From Flavobacterium limnophilum (lineage in GTDB: Bacteria; Bacteroidota; Bacteroidia; Flavobacteriales; Flavobacteriaceae): a stretch of DNA of 64,000 bases. The DNA lies in the NCBI RefSeq assembly GCF_027111315.2, contig NZ_CP114289.2, positions 310,001-374,000 on the forward strand, written 5' to 3'. Below, piece by piece: positions 1 to 9,635 of this stretch. The notes beneath the pieces were generated by a model. That model was not told where the DNA came from, did not search any database, and saw only the letters and a program-made list of their open reading frames with translations. Positions within the stretch are counted from its first letter, which is position 1, and every line of letters starts with the position of its first letter. The position numbers and the translations under genes were made by a program.

Positions 1-230
1 TCGTGGGTGATATCAACCGTCGTAGAGGTCAAGTGAATGACATGGGTGACAGAGCAGGTGCGAAAACCATCAAAGCGGATGTGCCATTATCAGAAATGTT
101 CGGTTATGTAACAACATTAAGAACGCTTTCATCTGGTAGAGCAACATCTACAATGGAATTTTCACACTACGCAGAAACACCTTCCAATATTTCGGAAGCA
201 GTTATCAAAAAAGCAAAAGGAAACGCATAA
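1..230 (+). CDS. fusA: Elongation factor G, C-terminal fragment (cut by window edge)
   Basis: This is the last 75 or so residues of the ribosomal translocase EF-G, a GTPase that moves tRNA and mRNA through the ribosome. The visible part is the end of domain IV and domain V: GDINRRRG, then [20 protein letters not shown], which is highly conserved in bacterial EF-G. The reading frame is open to the left edge, so the start lies outside the window. It ends 11 bases before rpsJ, the usual str-operon arrangement in Bacteroidota, so the two are probably co-transcribed. Identity is secure; nothing can be said about the GTPase domain. Confidence 0.97.
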   Translation, partial: VGDINRRRGQVNDMGDRAGAKTIKADVPLSEMFGYVTTLRTLSSGRATSTMEFSHYAETPSNISEAVIKKAKGNA

Positions 231-241
231 TCTTTAAGAAA

Positions 242-547
242 ATGAGTCAAAAAATCAGAATAAAACTAAAATCTTACGATCACATGTTGGTAGACAAGTC
301 TGCCGAGAAGATTGTAAAAACGGTTAAAAGTACCGGAGCAGTAGTAACTGGACCAATTCCATTACCAACTCACAAAAAACTTTTCACTGTACTACGTTCT
401 CCACACGTTAACAAAAAAGCGAGAGAGCAATTTGAAGTAATGTCATACAAGAGATTGATCGACATTTATTCATCTTCATCAAAAACTATTGATGCGTTGA
501 TGAAACTTGAATTGCCTAGCGGAGTTGAAGTAGAGATCAAAGTTTAA
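242..547 (+). CDS. rpsJ: 30S ribosomal protein S10
   Basis: The 101-residue product has the S10 pattern [20 protein letters not shown] and the later [10 protein letters not shown] loop. S10 sits in the head of the 30S subunit and in other bacteria also acts as NusE in transcription antitermination. Length is normal for the family. It follows fusA closely but is separated from rplC by 155 bases that contain a promoter, so here it belongs transcriptionally at least partly with the str genes rather than only with the S10 cluster. Confidence 0.98.
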   Translation: MSQKIRIKLKSYDHMLVDKSAEKIVKTVKSTGAVVTGPIPLPTHKKLFTVLRSPHVNKKAREQFEVMSYKRLIDIYSSSSKTIDALMKLELPSGVEVEIKV

Positions 548-596
548 ATAGCTTACTAGTAAGAAAAGGACGCTGTTTTTGAGTGATAAATATTTT

Positions 597-628
597 TTTG
601 GTTTGTGTGTAAATAATGTTTACTTTTG
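597..628 (+). promoter_or_regulatory. Promoter upstream of rplC (Bacteroidota type)
   Basis: A TTTG at 597-600 and TACTTTTG at 621-628 are separated by 20 bases, which fits the Bacteroidota housekeeping consensus (TTG, 17-23 bases, TAnnTTTG). Transcription would start near 635, giving a leader of about 68 bases before the rplC ATG at 703. This would let the ribosomal cluster from L3 onward be expressed apart from fusA-rpsJ. Confidence 0.8.
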
Positions 629-702
629 CACCACTAAAAAAAATAGGGCTCACTTAAAAGCTGCGTTCTATATTTATATTTAATAATTAATAATTAATAT
701 TT

Positions 703-1320
703 ATGTCTGGGTTAATCGGAAGAAAAATTGGCATGACAAGCATCTTTGACGAGAACGGGAAAAACATTCCTTGTACTGTTATTGAAGCTGGCCCATGTGT
801 AGTTACCCAAGTCAGAACCAAAGGTGTTGACGGGTATGAAGCGTTGCAACTAGGTTTCGATGACAAAAACGAGAAACATTCCACTAAAGCGGCCGTTGGT
901 CACTTTGCGAAAGCAGGAACTGTAGCTAAGAAAAAAGTCGTTGAATTCCAAGATTTTGCAACAGAACAAAAATTAGGAGACGTTATTGACGTTTCAATTT
1001 TTGAAGAAGGAGAATTTGTAGATGTGCAAGGTGTATCTAAAGGTAAAGGTTTTCAAGGGGTTGTGAAACGTCACGGTTTTGGTGGTGTTGGACAAGCAAC
1101 TCACGGTCAACACAACCGTTTAAGAGCGCCAGGTTCTGTAGGAGCTTCATCTTATCCATCTAGAGTATTCAAAGGAATGCGTATGGCTGGAAGAATGGGA
1201 GGAGACAATGTAAAAGTTCAAAACCTTAGAGTTTTAAAAGTAGTGGCTGACAAGAACCTACTTGTTATTAAAGGATGTGTTCCTGGATGTAACAACTCTT
1301 ATGTAATCATTCAGAAGTAA
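703..1320 (+). CDS. rplC: 50S ribosomal protein L3
   Basis: The 205-residue product begins [19 protein letters not shown] and carries the typical [18 protein letters not shown] segment that reaches toward the peptidyl transferase centre. L3 is an early-assembly 23S rRNA-binding protein. It is the first gene behind the promoter at 597-628. Its TAA overlaps the rplD ATG by one base (TAATG at 1318-1322), suggesting translational coupling. Confidence 0.98.
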   Translation: MSGLIGRKIGMTSIFDENGKNIPCTVIEAGPCVVTQVRTKGVDGYEALQLGFDDKNEKHSTKAAVGHFAKAGTVAKKKVVEFQDFATEQKLGDVIDVSIFEEGEFVDVQGVSKGKGFQGVVKRHGFGGVGQATHGQHNRLRAPGSVGASSYPSRVFKGMRMAGRMGGDNVKVQNLRVLKVVADKNLLVIKGCVPGCNNSYVIIQK

Positions 1321-1949
1321 TGGAAGCAAAAGTATTAGATTTCAACGGAAAAGATACTGGAAGAAAAGTGCAACTTTCTGATTCAGTATTCGGTATAGAA
1401 CCAAACAATCACGCAGTATATCTTGATGTTAAGCAATATCTTGCTAACCAACGTCAAGGAACGCACAAAGCTAAAGAAAGAGCTGAAGTAGCGGGAAGTA
1501 CTCGTAAAATCAAAAAACAAAAAGGAACTGGTACTGCTCGTGCGGGTAGTGCAAAGAATCCATTGTTTAAAGGTGGTGGAACAGTTTTTGGGCCAAGACC
1601 AAGAAGTTATTCATTCAAATTGAATAAAAGCTTGAAAAGATTGGCAAGAAAATCTGCTTTCTCAATTAAAGCAAAAGAAGCGAATATTATCGTTCTTGAA
1701 GACTTCAATTTTGAAACACCAAACACTAAAAATTTCATTAACGTTTTGAAAGCTTTAGAGTTGGAGAATAAAAAATCTTTATTTGTGTTGGGCGATTCGA
1801 ATAAAAATGTATATTTGTCGTCACGCAATTTAAAGGCGTCTAACGTGATAAGTAGTTCAGAATTAAGTACTTACGCAATTTTAAACACTAATACTTTAGT
1901 GCTTTTAGAAGGTTCGTTAGAGGTAATTGAAGAAAATTTAAGCAAATAA
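1320..1949 (+). CDS. rplD: 50S ribosomal protein L4
   Basis: The 209-residue product shows the L4 hallmark loop QKGTGTARAGS followed by GGGTVFGPRPRSY, the extension that lines the peptide exit tunnel. In Escherichia coli L4 also represses its own operon, but no equivalent RNA target was identified here. The start overlaps the rplC stop by one base, and rplW follows after 6 bases. Length is typical. Confidence 0.98.
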   Translation: MEAKVLDFNGKDTGRKVQLSDSVFGIEPNNHAVYLDVKQYLANQRQGTHKAKERAEVAGSTRKIKKQKGTGTARAGSAKNPLFKGGGTVFGPRPRSYSFKLNKSLKRLARKSAFSIKAKEANIIVLEDFNFETPNTKNFINVLKALELENKKSLFVLGDSNKNVYLSSRNLKASNVISSSELSTYAILNTNTLVLLEGSLEVIEENLSK

Positions 1950-1955
1950 TAGGAT

Positions 1956-2246
1956 ATGAGCATCATAATTAAACCTATAGTAACGGAAAAAGTAACCAAA
2001 GAAAGTGAAGTTTTAAACCGCTTCGGATTCGTTGTTGACAGAAAAGCAAACAAAGTACAAATTAAGAAAGCTGTTGAAGCTGCTTATGGAGTGAATGTTT
2101 TGAGTGTTAACACGATGAACGTAAGACCGGATAGAACTACAAAATACACTAAAAGTGGTCTTATCAGTGGAAAGACAAATGCAATCAAAAAAGCAATTGT
2201 ACAAGTACAAGAAGGAGAAACAATTGATTTTTACAACAATATCTAA
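1956..2246 (+). CDS. rplW: 50S ribosomal protein L23
   Basis: The 96-residue product begins MSIIIKPIVTEKVTKESE and contains FVVDRKANKVQIKKAVEAAYGV, the conserved core of L23. This protein stands at the tunnel exit, where trigger factor and SRP dock. It lies between rplD and rplB with gaps of 6 and 9 bases, the standard cluster order. Length is normal. Confidence 0.98.
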   Translation: MSIIIKPIVTEKVTKESEVLNRFGFVVDRKANKVQIKKAVEAAYGVNVLSVNTMNVRPDRTTKYTKSGLISGKTNAIKKAIVQVQEGETIDFYNNI

Positions 2247-2255
2247 GATAGAAAA

Positions 2256-3080
2256 ATGTCAGTAAGAAAATTAAAACCTATTACCCCAGGTCAGCGATTT
2301 AGAGTTGTGAATGGTTATGACGCCATTACAACTGATAAGCCGGAACGCTCTTTGATAGCGCCGATAAAAAACTCTGGAGGTAGAAATAGTCAAGGAAAGA
2401 TGACCATGCGTTATACGGGTGGTGGTCACAAGCAGAGATATCGTATTATTGATTTCAAACGTACAAAAGAAGGAATTCCGGCTACAGTGAAATCAATCGA
2501 ATATGATCCAAATCGTACTGCGTTTATCGCTTTATTAGCTTATGCTGATGGTGAGAAAACTTATGTTATTGCTCAAAACGGATTGAAAGTTGGTCAGAAA
2601 TTAGTTTCTGGTCCAGAATCTCAACCTGAAATTGGAAATACATTACCTTTAAGTAGAGTTCCTCTTGGAACTGTAATTTCTTGTATCGAATTGAGACCAG
2701 GACAAGGGGCGGTAATTGCTCGTTCTGCTGGAACATTTGCTCAATTAATGGCAAGAGATGGAAAATATGCAACAATCAAAATGCCTTCTGGAGAAACAAG
2801 ATTGATCTTGTTGACTTGTTCGGCTACAATTGGTGCGGTTTCTAATTCAGACCACCAATTAGTTGTATCTGGTAAAGCAGGTAGAACAAGATGGTTAGGT
2901 AGAAGACCGAGAACAAGACCTGTTGCAATGAACCCTGTCGATCACCCAATGGGTGGTGGTGAAGGACGTTCTTCTGGTGGACATCCACGCTCTAGAAACG
3001 GTATACCTGCTAAAGGTTATAGAACACGTTCTAAGAAAAACCCGAGTAACAAGTACATTGTAGAACGTAGAAAGAAATAA
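2256..3080 (+). CDS. rplB: 50S ribosomal protein L2
   Basis: The 274-residue product has the OB-fold region [20 protein letters not shown] and the C-terminal motif [18 protein letters not shown], which includes the histidine near the peptidyl transferase centre. L2 is needed for subunit joining. The C-terminus is the usual basic tail with [17 protein letters not shown]. Spacing to rpsS is 6 bases. Confidence 0.99.
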   Translation: MSVRKLKPITPGQRFRVVNGYDAITTDKPERSLIAPIKNSGGRNSQGKMTMRYTGGGHKQRYRIIDFKRTKEGIPATVKSIEYDPNRTAFIALLAYADGEKTYVIAQNGLKVGQKLVSGPESQPEIGNTLPLSRVPLGTVISCIELRPGQGAVIARSAGTFAQLMARDGKYATIKMPSGETRLILLTCSATIGAVSNSDHQLVVSGKAGRTRWLGRRPRTRPVAMNPVDHPMGGGEGRSSGGHPRSRNGIPAKGYRTRSKKNPSNKYIVERRKK

Positions 3081-3086
3081 TAAGAT

Positions 3087-3365
3087 ATGGCACGTTCATT
3101 AAAAAAAGGACCTTTCGTTCATTATAAGTTAGAAAAGAAAGTTGAAGAAAACATTGCCGGTGGTAATAAAGGAGTGGTTAAGACTTGGTCTAGAGCTTCC
3201 ATGATTACTCCAGACTTTGTTGGACAGACTATCGCAGTTCATAACGGTCGTCAATTTGTACCAGTTTACGTAACAGAAAACATGGTAGGTCACAAATTAG
3301 GAGAGTTTTCACCAACTAGATCTTTTAGAGGTCATGCTGGAGCAAAAAATAAAGGTAAAAAATAA
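3087..3365 (+). CDS. rpsS: 30S ribosomal protein S19
   Basis: The 92-residue product begins [20 protein letters not shown] and carries [22 protein letters not shown] and the [10 protein letters not shown] motif of S19. The protein lies in the 30S head next to S13 and contacts the A-site tRNA region. It is tightly packed between rplB and rplV (6-base gaps). Length is typical. Confidence 0.98.
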   Translation: MARSLKKGPFVHYKLEKKVEENIAGGNKGVVKTWSRASMITPDFVGQTIAVHNGRQFVPVYVTENMVGHKLGEFSPTRSFRGHAGAKNKGKK

Positions 3366-3371
3366 GAAGCA

Positions 3372-3785
3372 ATGGGAGTTCGTAAAAGAGAAACAGCAGA
3401 TGCAAGAAAAGAGGCTAACAAGTCACTAGCTTTTGCAAAATTGAATAACTGCCCTACTTCACCTAGAAAAATGCGCTTAGTAGCAGATCTAGTAAGAGGT
3501 CAGAAGGTAGAAAGAGCACTAAATATTTTAAGATTTAGTTCTAAAGAAGCTTCAAGAAAATTAGAAAAATTGGTTTTATCTGTTATTGCCAACTGGCAAG
3601 CAAAAAACCCAGACGCTAATATGGAAGAAGCAGGCTTATTCGTAAAAACTATCACTGTAGATGGTGGAATGATGTTGAAAAGACTTCGTCCAGCTCCACA
3701 AGGTAGAGCACACAGAATTAGAAAACGTTCAAACCACGTAACAATCGTGTTAGGAGCTATTAATGATAACACACAAGCAAAATAA
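3372..3785 (+). CDS. rplV: 50S ribosomal protein L22
   Basis: The 137-residue product has the L22 core [19 protein letters not shown] and the C-terminal hairpin [21 protein letters not shown], whose loop lines the exit tunnel. The N-terminus has a roughly 20-residue charged extension ([19 protein letters not shown]) before the core, which I believe is usual in Flavobacteriia. Six bases separate it from rpsC. Confidence 0.98.
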   Translation: MGVRKRETADARKEANKSLAFAKLNNCPTSPRKMRLVADLVRGQKVERALNILRFSSKEASRKLEKLVLSVIANWQAKNPDANMEEAGLFVKTITVDGGMMLKRLRPAPQGRAHRIRKRSNHVTIVLGAINDNTQAK

Positions 3786-3791
3786 TTAAAG

Positions 3792-4553
3792 ATGGGACAA
3801 AAGACAAATCCAATTGGAAATAGACTTGGTATCATCAGAGGATGGGACTCTAACTGGTATGGTGGAAATGACTACGGCGATAAACTTGCCGAAGATTTCA
3901 AAATCAGAAAGTATATCCATGCTCGTTTATCAAAAGCTAGTGTATCGAAAGTAATCATCGAGAGAACTTTGAAACTTGTAACCGTTACTATCACTACTGC
4001 TAGACCTGGTATTATTATCGGAAAAGGTGGCCAAGAGGTAGACAAGTTGAAAGAAGAACTTAAGAAAGTTACTGACAAAGAGGTTCAAATCAACATCTTT
4101 GAAATAAAAAGACCTGAACTTGACGCGTATCTAGTTGCCACAAGCATCTGTCGTCAAATCGAAAGCCGTATTTCTTACAGACGTGCAATCAAAATGGCTA
4201 TTGCTGCCTCTATGCGTATGAACGCTGAAGGTATCAAAGTTTTGATTTCTGGTCGTTTGAATGGTGCTGAGATGGCTCGTTCAGAAGGTTTCAAAGAAGG
4301 AAGGATTCCTCTATCAACTTTCAGGGCTGATATTGATTATGCTTTGGCTGAAGCACATACTACTTATGGTAGAATGGGTATCAAAGTATGGATCATGAAA
4401 GGTGAAGTTTATGGAAAGAGAGATCTTTCTCCACTTGCAGGAATGGATAAAAAACAATCTGGAACTGGTGGTGGTAAAGGTGGCGATTCTCCTAGAGGAG
4501 ACAGAAAACCTTTTAATAAAGGTGGAAAACCAGACGCTCGTAAAAGAAAGTAA
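3792..4553 (+). CDS. rpsC: 30S ribosomal protein S3
   Basis: The 253-residue product begins [20 protein letters not shown] and contains the KH-domain motif [20 protein letters not shown], followed by the C-terminal S3 domain with [21 protein letters not shown]3 forms part of the mRNA entry channel and helicase surface. The tail is a Gly/Lys/Arg-rich, presumably unstructured stretch ([18 protein letters not shown]), longer than in Escherichia coli. Confidence 0.98.
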   Translation: MGQKTNPIGNRLGIIRGWDSNWYGGNDYGDKLAEDFKIRKYIHARLSKASVSKVIIERTLKLVTVTITTARPGIIIGKGGQEVDKLKEELKKVTDKEVQINIFEIKRPELDAYLVATSICRQIESRISYRRAIKMAIAASMRMNAEGIKVLISGRLNGAEMARSEGFKEGRIPLSTFRADIDYALAEAHTTYGRMGIKVWIMKGEVYGKRDLSPLAGMDKKQSGTGGGKGGDSPRGDRKPFNKGGKPDARKRK

Positions 4554-4572
4554 TTTTTTAAATTAAAGAAAA

Positions 4573-4998
4573 ATGTTACAACCTAAAAGAACAAAATACC
4601 GTAAGGTACAAAAGGGTAAAATGAAAGGGAATTCCCAAAGAGGGCACGAACTTTCTAATGGAATGTTTGGTATTAAATCTGTTCACGAAGATGGAATGTT
4701 CTTGACTTCACGTCAAATCGAGGCTGCGCGTATCGCTGCAACTCGTTACATGAAAAGAGAAGGACAATTATGGATCAAAATATTTCCAGACAAACCAATC
4801 ACAAAGAAACCTCTTGAGGTACGTATGGGTAAAGGTAAAGGAGCAGTTGAGTATTGGGCTGCCGTTGTTAGACCCGGAAGAATTATGTTTGAAGTAGGAG
4901 GAGTACCTTTGTCAGTTGCAAAAGAGGCGTTACGTCTTGCAGCTCAAAAGCTTCCTTGTAAAACTAAATTCGTTGTTGCTAGAGATTTCGAAGCATAA
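4573..4998 (+). CDS. rplP: 50S ribosomal protein L16
   Basis: The 141-residue product begins [19 protein letters not shown] and carries the conserved [20 protein letters not shown] segment. L16 organises the A-site region of the large subunit. It follows rpsC by 19 bases and precedes rpmC by 13. Length matches the family. Confidence 0.98.
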   Translation: MLQPKRTKYRKVQKGKMKGNSQRGHELSNGMFGIKSVHEDGMFLTSRQIEAARIAATRYMKREGQLWIKIFPDKPITKKPLEVRMGKGKGAVEYWAAVVRPGRIMFEVGGVPLSVAKEALRLAAQKLPCKTKFVVARDFEA

Positions 4999-5011
4999 TT
5001 AATTATATATT

Positions 5012-5203
5012 ATGAAACAATCAGAAATAAAAGATCTTTCTGCAGCAGAGTTGCAAGAAAAACTTAACCAAACTAAGAAGGTATATGCCGACTTAAAAAT
5101 GGCTCACGCTATTTCTCCAATTGAGAATCCGCTTCAAATTAGAAGTGTAAGAAGAACAGTTGCTAGATTAGCTACAGAACTTACAAAAAGAGAGTTACAA
5201 TAA
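5012..5203 (+). CDS. rpmC: 50S ribosomal protein L29
   Basis: The 63-residue product has the two-helix L29 pattern: MKQSEIKDLSAAELQEKL, then NPLQIRSVRRTVARLATEL. L29 binds near L23 at the tunnel exit. Its place between rplP and rpsQ is canonical. Spacing to rpsQ is 17 bases. Confidence 0.97.
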   Translation: MKQSEIKDLSAAELQEKLNQTKKVYADLKMAHAISPIENPLQIRSVRRTVARLATELTKRELQ

Positions 5204-5220
5204 CTGTATTCTGCTGAAAG

Positions 5221-5481
5221 ATGGAAGAAAAAAGAAATTTAAGAAAAGAAAGAGTTGGGGTTGTTACTTCAGACAAAATGGATAAATCCATTGTTGTTGC
5301 ACAAGTAACAAAGGTAAAACACCCACTATACGGTAAGTTCGTGTTGAAAACTAAAAAGTATCACGCACACGACGAAAATAACGACTGTAACATTGGAGAT
5401 ACTGTAAGGATTAGCGAAACGCGTCCTTTAAGTAAAACTAAATGTTGGAGGTTAGTTGAAATCATTGAAAGAGCTAAATAA
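5221..5481 (+). CDS. rpsQ: 30S ribosomal protein S17
   Basis: The 86-residue product has the OB-fold S17 signature [19 protein letters not shown] and [19 protein letters not shown], ending [21 protein letters not shown]17 binds the 5' domain of 16S rRNA early in assembly. It ends 2 bases before rplN, so coupling is likely. Length is normal. Confidence 0.98.
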   Translation: MEEKRNLRKERVGVVTSDKMDKSIVVAQVTKVKHPLYGKFVLKTKKYHAHDENNDCNIGDTVRISETRPLSKTKCWRLVEIIERAK

Positions 5482-5483
5482 TT

Positions 5484-5852
5484 ATGGTACAACAAGAATC
5501 AAGACTAAAAGTAGCAGATAACACGGGAGCAAAAGAAGTTTTAACTATCCGTGTTTTAGGAGGTACCAAAAGAAGGTATGCCTCTGTTGGTGACAAGATT
5601 GTAGTTTCTATCAAAGATGCAACTCCAAACGGAAACGTAAAAAAAGGAGCTGTTTCAACTGCAGTTGTTGTACGTACCAAAAAAGAAGTGAGAAGAGCCG
5701 ATGGTTCTTATATCCGTTTCGATGATAATGCATGTGTTCTTTTGAATGCTGCAGGAGAAATGAGAGGAACTCGTGTTTTTGGTCCAGTAGCAAGAGAACT
5801 TCGTGAAAAACAATTCATGAAAATTGTATCATTAGCACCAGAAGTGCTTTAA
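5484..5852 (+). CDS. rplN: 50S ribosomal protein L14
   Basis: The 122-residue product begins [20 protein letters not shown] and contains [20 protein letters not shown] and [13 protein letters not shown], all diagnostic of L14. The protein forms an intersubunit bridge and is where the silencing factor RsfS binds in other bacteria. Exactly 122 residues is the usual bacterial length. Confidence 0.99.
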
Positions 5853-5862
5853 TTATTTTAAG

Positions 5863-6177
5863 ATGATAAAGCTAAAAATAAAATCAGGTGACATTGTAAG
5901 AGTTATCGCTGGTGACCATAAAGGTGCTGAAGGTAAAGTATTACGTGTGTACAAGGAAAAAAACAAAGCAATTGTTGAAGGTGTAAACATGGTTTCAAAA
6001 CACACGAAACCGAGTGCAAAAAGCCCTCAAGGTGGTATTGTAAAAAAGGAAGCTTCTATACAAATTTCCAACATATCTCTAATTGATCCTAAAACTAAGG
6101 AAACAACTAGAGTTGGAATTAGAGTTGAAGGAGATAAGAAAGTAAGATTTTCAAAAAAATCTAATCAAGTACTATAG
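5863..6177 (+). CDS. rplX: 50S ribosomal protein L24
   Basis: The 104-residue product has the KOW motif near its N-terminus ([20 protein letters not shown]) and the segment [20 protein letters not shown]24 is an assembly initiator protein of the large subunit. It is followed by rplE after 2 bases. Length and order are standard. Confidence 0.98.
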   Translation: MIKLKIKSGDIVRVIAGDHKGAEGKVLRVYKEKNKAIVEGVNMVSKHTKPSAKSPQGGIVKKEASIQISNISLIDPKTKETTRVGIRVEGDKKVRFSKKSNQVL

Positions 6178-6179
6178 TA

Positions 6180-6731
6180 ATGGCATATATACCTAGACTA
6201 AAAGAAGAATATAAGAGTAGAGTTATCTCTGCTCTTAAAGAAGAATTCGGATACGTAAACGTAATGCAAGTTCCAAAATTGGAAAAAATCGTTTTAAGTA
6301 AAGGAGTTGGTGCAGCTGTATCTGACAAAAAACTAATCGACTATGCAGTTGAGGAGTTAACAAAGATCACTGGACAGAAAGCAGTATCTACAATTTCAAA
6401 GAAAGACGTTGCGTCATTCAAATTGAGAAAAGGGATGCCTATTGGAGCAAAAGTTACTTTGCGTGGAGAAAGAATGTACGAATTTTTAGATAGATTGGTT
6501 ACTTCTGCTTTGCCACGTGTTAGAGATTTCAGTGGAATCAAAGCTACTGGATTTGACGGAAGAGGAAACTATAACCTTGGTGTTTTGGAGCAAATCATTT
6601 TCCCAGAAATTGATATTGACAAAGTAAACAAAATATCAGGTATGGACATTACTTTTGTTACTTCTGCTAAAACAGACAAGGAAGCAAAGTCACTATTGGC
6701 TGAATTAGGATTACCTTTTAAAAAGAATTAA
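6180..6731 (+). CDS. rplE: 50S ribosomal protein L5
   Basis: The 183-residue product contains [36 protein letters not shown] and [20 protein letters not shown], the standard L5 blocks. L5 binds 5S rRNA in the central protuberance. It lies between rplX (2-base gap) and rpsN (3-base gap). In Escherichia coli the S8 repressor site covers the start of this gene; that hairpin was not evident here. Confidence 0.98.
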   Translation: MAYIPRLKEEYKSRVISALKEEFGYVNVMQVPKLEKIVLSKGVGAAVSDKKLIDYAVEELTKITGQKAVSTISKKDVASFKLRKGMPIGAKVTLRGERMYEFLDRLVTSALPRVRDFSGIKATGFDGRGNYNLGVLEQIIFPEIDIDKVNKISGMDITFVTSAKTDKEAKSLLAELGLPFKKN

Positions 6732-6734
6732 GAC

Positions 6735-7004
6735 ATGGCTAAAGAATCAATGAAAGCCCGTGAGGTGAAGAGAGAAAAAACGGTAGCAAAGTATGCTGAG
6801 AAAAGAAAAGCTTTGAAAGAAGCTGGAGATTCAGTAGGTTTACAAAAATTACCAAAAAATGCTTCACCGGTTCGTTTGCACAATCGTTGCAAATTAACAG
6901 GAAGACCAAGAGGTTATATTCGTCAATTTGGTATTTCACGTGTAACATTCCGTGAAATGGCAAATAATGGATTAATTCCAGGTGTTAAAAAAGCATCTTG
7001 GTAA
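6735..7004 (+). CDS. rpsN: 30S ribosomal protein S14, zinc-free type
   Basis: The 89-residue product begins [20 protein letters not shown] and carries [21 protein letters not shown]. The CxxC pair that binds zinc in short S14 proteins is absent, so this is the longer cysteine-poor form that does not need zinc. The last codons overlap the -33 element of an internal promoter (TTG at 6998-7000), so the gene end doubles as regulatory DNA for rpsH. Confidence 0.98.
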   Translation: MAKESMKAREVKREKTVAKYAEKRKALKEAGDSVGLQKLPKNASPVRLHNRCKLTGRPRGYIRQFGISRVTFREMANNGLIPGVKKASW

Positions 7005-7028
7005 TCTCGTAAAAAGTTTGTACTTTTG
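6998..7028 (+). promoter_or_regulatory. Internal spc-cluster promoter before rpsH
   Basis: TTG at 6998-7000 (inside the end of rpsN) and TACTTTTG at 7021-7028 are separated by exactly 20 bases, matching the Bacteroidota consensus. The predicted start near 7035 gives a leader of about 74 bases before rpsH. It could allow the distal part of the cluster (S8 onward) to be expressed independently. Confidence 0.75.
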
Positions 7029-7050
7029 CAATCCAAAAAATAATTTTAAT

Positions 7051-7089
7051 TGGTTAAAGGTTCATTGGATGAGTATCCTGTGAAAACCA
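7051..7089 (+). promoter_or_regulatory. Hairpin in the rpsH leader, possible autoregulatory site
   Basis: Inside the leader, GGAT (7067-7070) pairs with ATCC (7075-7078) across a GAGT loop. Two alternative outer pairings flank it: GGTT at 7059-7062 with AACC at 7085-7088, or TGGTT at 7051-7055 with AACCA at 7085-7089. The structure lies between the internal promoter and rpsH. S8 regulates its own operon in Escherichia coli, so a protein-binding role is plausible but unproven. Confidence 0.4.
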
Positions 7090-7108
7090 TAGCCGCAAAT
7101 TTATACAT

Positions 7109-7507
7109 ATGTATACAGATCCTATTGCAGATTATTTGACGAGAGTTAGAAACGCTGTGGCTGCAAACCACAAAGTTGTCGAAATTCCAGCATCTAATCT
7201 AAAAAAAGAAATAACTAAGATCTTATTTGATCAAGGATATATCTTAAGTTACAAATTTGAAGAGAACACTGTTCAGGGTTCCATCAAAATCGCTTTGAAG
7301 TATGATAAAGATACTAAAGAGTCAGTAATCAAAGATATCCAAAGAATTAGTAAACCAGGTTTACGTAAGTATTCAGGTTCTTCAAGCATCCCAAGAATCC
7401 TTAACGGATTAGGAATTGCCATTGTTTCAACTTCAAAAGGTCTTATGACTGGGAAACAAGCCAAGCAATTAAATGTAGGTGGTGAAGTAATTTGTTACGT
7501 ATACTAA
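7109..7507 (+). CDS. rpsH: 30S ribosomal protein S8
   Basis: The 132-residue product begins [20 protein letters not shown] and ends with the S8 signature [27 protein letters not shown]8 binds helix 21 of 16S rRNA and is a primary assembly protein. Unlike its neighbours it is preceded by a 104-base gap holding a promoter and a hairpin. The ATG at 7109 is the natural start, as the product then aligns from its first residue. Confidence 0.98.
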   Translation: MYTDPIADYLTRVRNAVAANHKVVEIPASNLKKEITKILFDQGYILSYKFEENTVQGSIKIALKYDKDTKESVIKDIQRISKPGLRKYSGSSSIPRILNGLGIAIVSTSKGLMTGKQAKQLNVGGEVICYVY

Positions 7508-7525
7508 TTAAAAGACTTATAAGAG

Positions 7526-8068
7526 ATGTCAAGAATAGGTAAAAATCCCGTTGTAGTCCCTGCCGGTGTAACTGTTGAAGTTGCAAATGGTATTATTACA
7601 GTAAAAGGAAAAAATGGTCAACTTACACAGGAATATTCAGATGTTACTGTAACAGTTGAAGGAGATCAAGTTCAAGTGGACAGATCATCTGATCACAAAG
7701 ACCAAAGAGCAAAACACGGTTTGTACAGATCTTTAATCAATAATATGATTATCGGTGTGACTGAAGGTTTTACTAAAGAATTAGAATTGGTAGGAGTTGG
7801 TTATAGAGCTTCAAACCAAGGACAAAAATTAGATTTAGCTCTTGGATTCTCTCACAATATTGTTTTGGAAATTGCTCCAGAAGTGAAATTGGAAACTATA
7901 TCTGAAAAAGGAAAGAACCCAATTGTAAAATTAACATCATTTGACAAACAACTTTTAGGTCAAGTAGCTGCGAAAATCAGAGGTTTCCGTAAGCCAGAAC
8001 CATACAAAGGAAAAGGTGTTAAATTTGTAGGTGAAGTATTAAGAAGAAAAGCAGGTAAATCAGCGTAA
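7526..8068 (+). CDS. rplF: 50S ribosomal protein L6
   Basis: The 180-residue product begins [20 protein letters not shown] and shows the two repeated L6 domains, with [20 protein letters not shown] in the second and the C-terminal [21 protein letters not shown]6 is near the sarcin-ricin loop. Spacing is 18 bases after rpsH and 11 before rplR. Length is typical. Confidence 0.98.
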   Translation: MSRIGKNPVVVPAGVTVEVANGIITVKGKNGQLTQEYSDVTVTVEGDQVQVDRSSDHKDQRAKHGLYRSLINNMIIGVTEGFTKELELVGVGYRASNQGQKLDLALGFSHNIVLEIAPEVKLETISEKGKNPIVKLTSFDKQLLGQVAAKIRGFRKPEPYKGKGVKFVGEVLRRKAGKSA

Positions 8069-8079
8069 AAAATAACATT

Positions 8080-8430
8080 ATGTCATTAACAAAACCTGAA
8101 AGAAGACAGAGAATCAGATTCAGAATTAGAAAAACAATTAGTGGTACTGCCACTAATCCAAGACTTTCTGTATTTAGAAGTAACAAAGAAATTTATGCTC
8201 AACTTATTGATGACGTAAACGGAGTTACTTTATTGGCTGCTTCTTCAAGAGAAAAAGAAATAGGAAAAGGTACAAACGTGGAAGTTGCAACAGCAGTTGG
8301 AAAACTTGTTGCTGAAAAAGCGTTAAAAGCCGGGATTGAAGTAGTAACTTTCGATAGAGGAGGTTATTTGTATCACGGTCGTATTAAATCATTAGCGGAA
8401 GGCGCGAGAGCGGCTGGACTTAAATTCTAA
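8080..8430 (+). CDS. rplR: 50S ribosomal protein L18
   Basis: The 116-residue product has [20 protein letters not shown] near the N-terminus and [20 protein letters not shown] near the C-terminus, the two conserved L18 blocks. With L5 it attaches 5S rRNA to the large subunit. Order rplF-rplR-rpsE is canonical; 6 bases separate it from rpsE. Confidence 0.98.
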   Translation: MSLTKPERRQRIRFRIRKTISGTATNPRLSVFRSNKEIYAQLIDDVNGVTLLAASSREKEIGKGTNVEVATAVGKLVAEKALKAGIEVVTFDRGGYLYHGRIKSLAEGARAAGLKF

Positions 8431-8436
8431 TATAGT

Positions 8437-8964
8437 ATGTCTAATAGTAAATACAAGAATGTAGAGCTAGTAAAACCAAGTGGTCTTGAATTGAAAGATC
8501 GTTTGGTAAGTGTTAATCGTGTTACTAAAGTTACAAAGGGTGGTAGAGCATTTGGTTTTTCTGCTATTGTAGTTGTAGGTGATGAAAATGGAGTAGTTGG
8601 TCACGGATTAGGAAAATCTAAAGACGTTTCTGAAGCAATTGCGAAAGCAGTGGAAGATGCAAAGAAAAATTTAGTAAAAATTCCTTTGAATGGTCAGTCT
8701 GTTCCTCACGAACAAAAAGGTAAATTTGGTGGAGCTCGTGTGTTCTTGATTCCTGCCTCTCATGGTACTGGAGTTATTGCAGGTGGAGCTGTTCGTTCAG
8801 TACTTGAGTCAGTTGGAATACATGATGTATTGTCAAAATCTCAAGGATCATCAAATCCTCACAACGTGGTAAAAGCAACTTTTGATGCTTTATTACAAAT
8901 GAGAAGTGCTTATACTGTTGCAAAACAAAGAGGCGTTTCTTTAGAAAAAGTTTTTAAAGGTTAA
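8437..8964 (+). CDS. rpsE: 30S ribosomal protein S5
   Basis: The 175-residue product has the double-stranded RNA-binding fold with [20 protein letters not shown] and the later [20 protein letters not shown] block. S5 affects decoding fidelity and the mRNA channel. Length fits the family. It sits between rplR and rpmD with short gaps (6 and 12 bases). Confidence 0.98.
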   Translation: MSNSKYKNVELVKPSGLELKDRLVSVNRVTKVTKGGRAFGFSAIVVVGDENGVVGHGLGKSKDVSEAIAKAVEDAKKNLVKIPLNGQSVPHEQKGKFGGARVFLIPASHGTGVIAGGAVRSVLESVGIHDVLSKSQGSSNPHNVVKATFDALLQMRSAYTVAKQRGVSLEKVFKG

Positions 8965-8976
8965 TTCAAGGAAATT

Positions 8977-9159
8977 ATGGCTAAATTATTAGTAAAACAA
9001 GTTAGAAGCAAAATCAACTGTCCCCTTACTCAAAAAAGAGGATTAGAGGCTTTAGGTCTTCGTAAAATGGGTCAAGTTGTAGAACACGATTCAAATCCAA
9101 CTATCCTTGGAATGATAAATAAAGTTAAACACTTAGTTTCTGTTGAAGAAGCTAAATAA
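8977..9159 (+). CDS. rpmD: 50S ribosomal protein L30
   Basis: The 60-residue product contains [20 protein letters not shown] and [20 protein letters not shown], matching the small bacterial L30. The gene lies between rpsE and rplO as expected. Ten bases separate its stop from the rplO ATG chosen here. Confidence 0.97.
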   Translation: MAKLLVKQVRSKINCPLTQKRGLEALGLRKMGQVVEHDSNPTILGMINKVKHLVSVEEAK

Positions 9160-9169
9160 CAAATACGTT

Positions 9170-9622
9170 ATGAATTTAAGTAACTTACAACCTGCTGAAG
9201 GGTCAACACACAATCAAAATAAAAGATTGGGTAGAGGAGAAGGTTCTGGAAAAGGTGGTACCGCTTCACGTGGACACAAAGGAGCAAAATCTCGTTCTGG
9301 TTATTCTAAAAAGATTGGTTTTGAAGGTGGACAAATGCCGCTTCAAAGACGTGTGCCTAAGTTTGGTTTCACAAACATCAATCGTAAAGAATACGAAGGT
9401 GTGAATCTTGACACGCTTCAATTATTGGTGGATAATGGTATCGTAACTGATGCAGTTGACATGACTGTTTATGTTGCTAACCGTTTGGCTACCAAAAATG
9501 AAATCGTTAAGATTTTAGGAAGAGGAGAATTGAAAGCAAAATTAACAGTAACTGCCCACAAATTTACTGCTACTGCAAAAGCTGCTATTGAAGCTGCTGG
9601 TGGAGAAGCTGTAACCATTTAA
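9170..9622 (+). CDS. rplO: 50S ribosomal protein L15
   Basis: The ATG at 9170 gives a 150-residue product beginning [20 protein letters not shown], followed by the glycine-rich [24 protein letters not shown] region typical of L15. The frame is open upstream to a TTG at 9143, but that would overlap rpmD and add nine residues not seen in the family. L15 is a late-assembly protein of the large subunit. It is followed by secY after 13 bases. Confidence 0.97.
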   Translation: MNLSNLQPAEGSTHNQNKRLGRGEGSGKGGTASRGHKGAKSRSGYSKKIGFEGGQMPLQRRVPKFGFTNINRKEYEGVNLDTLQLLVDNGIVTDAVDMTVYVANRLATKNEIVKILGRGELKAKLTVTAHKFTATAKAAIEAAGGEAVTI

Positions 9623-9635
9623 TTTTCCGATTAAG

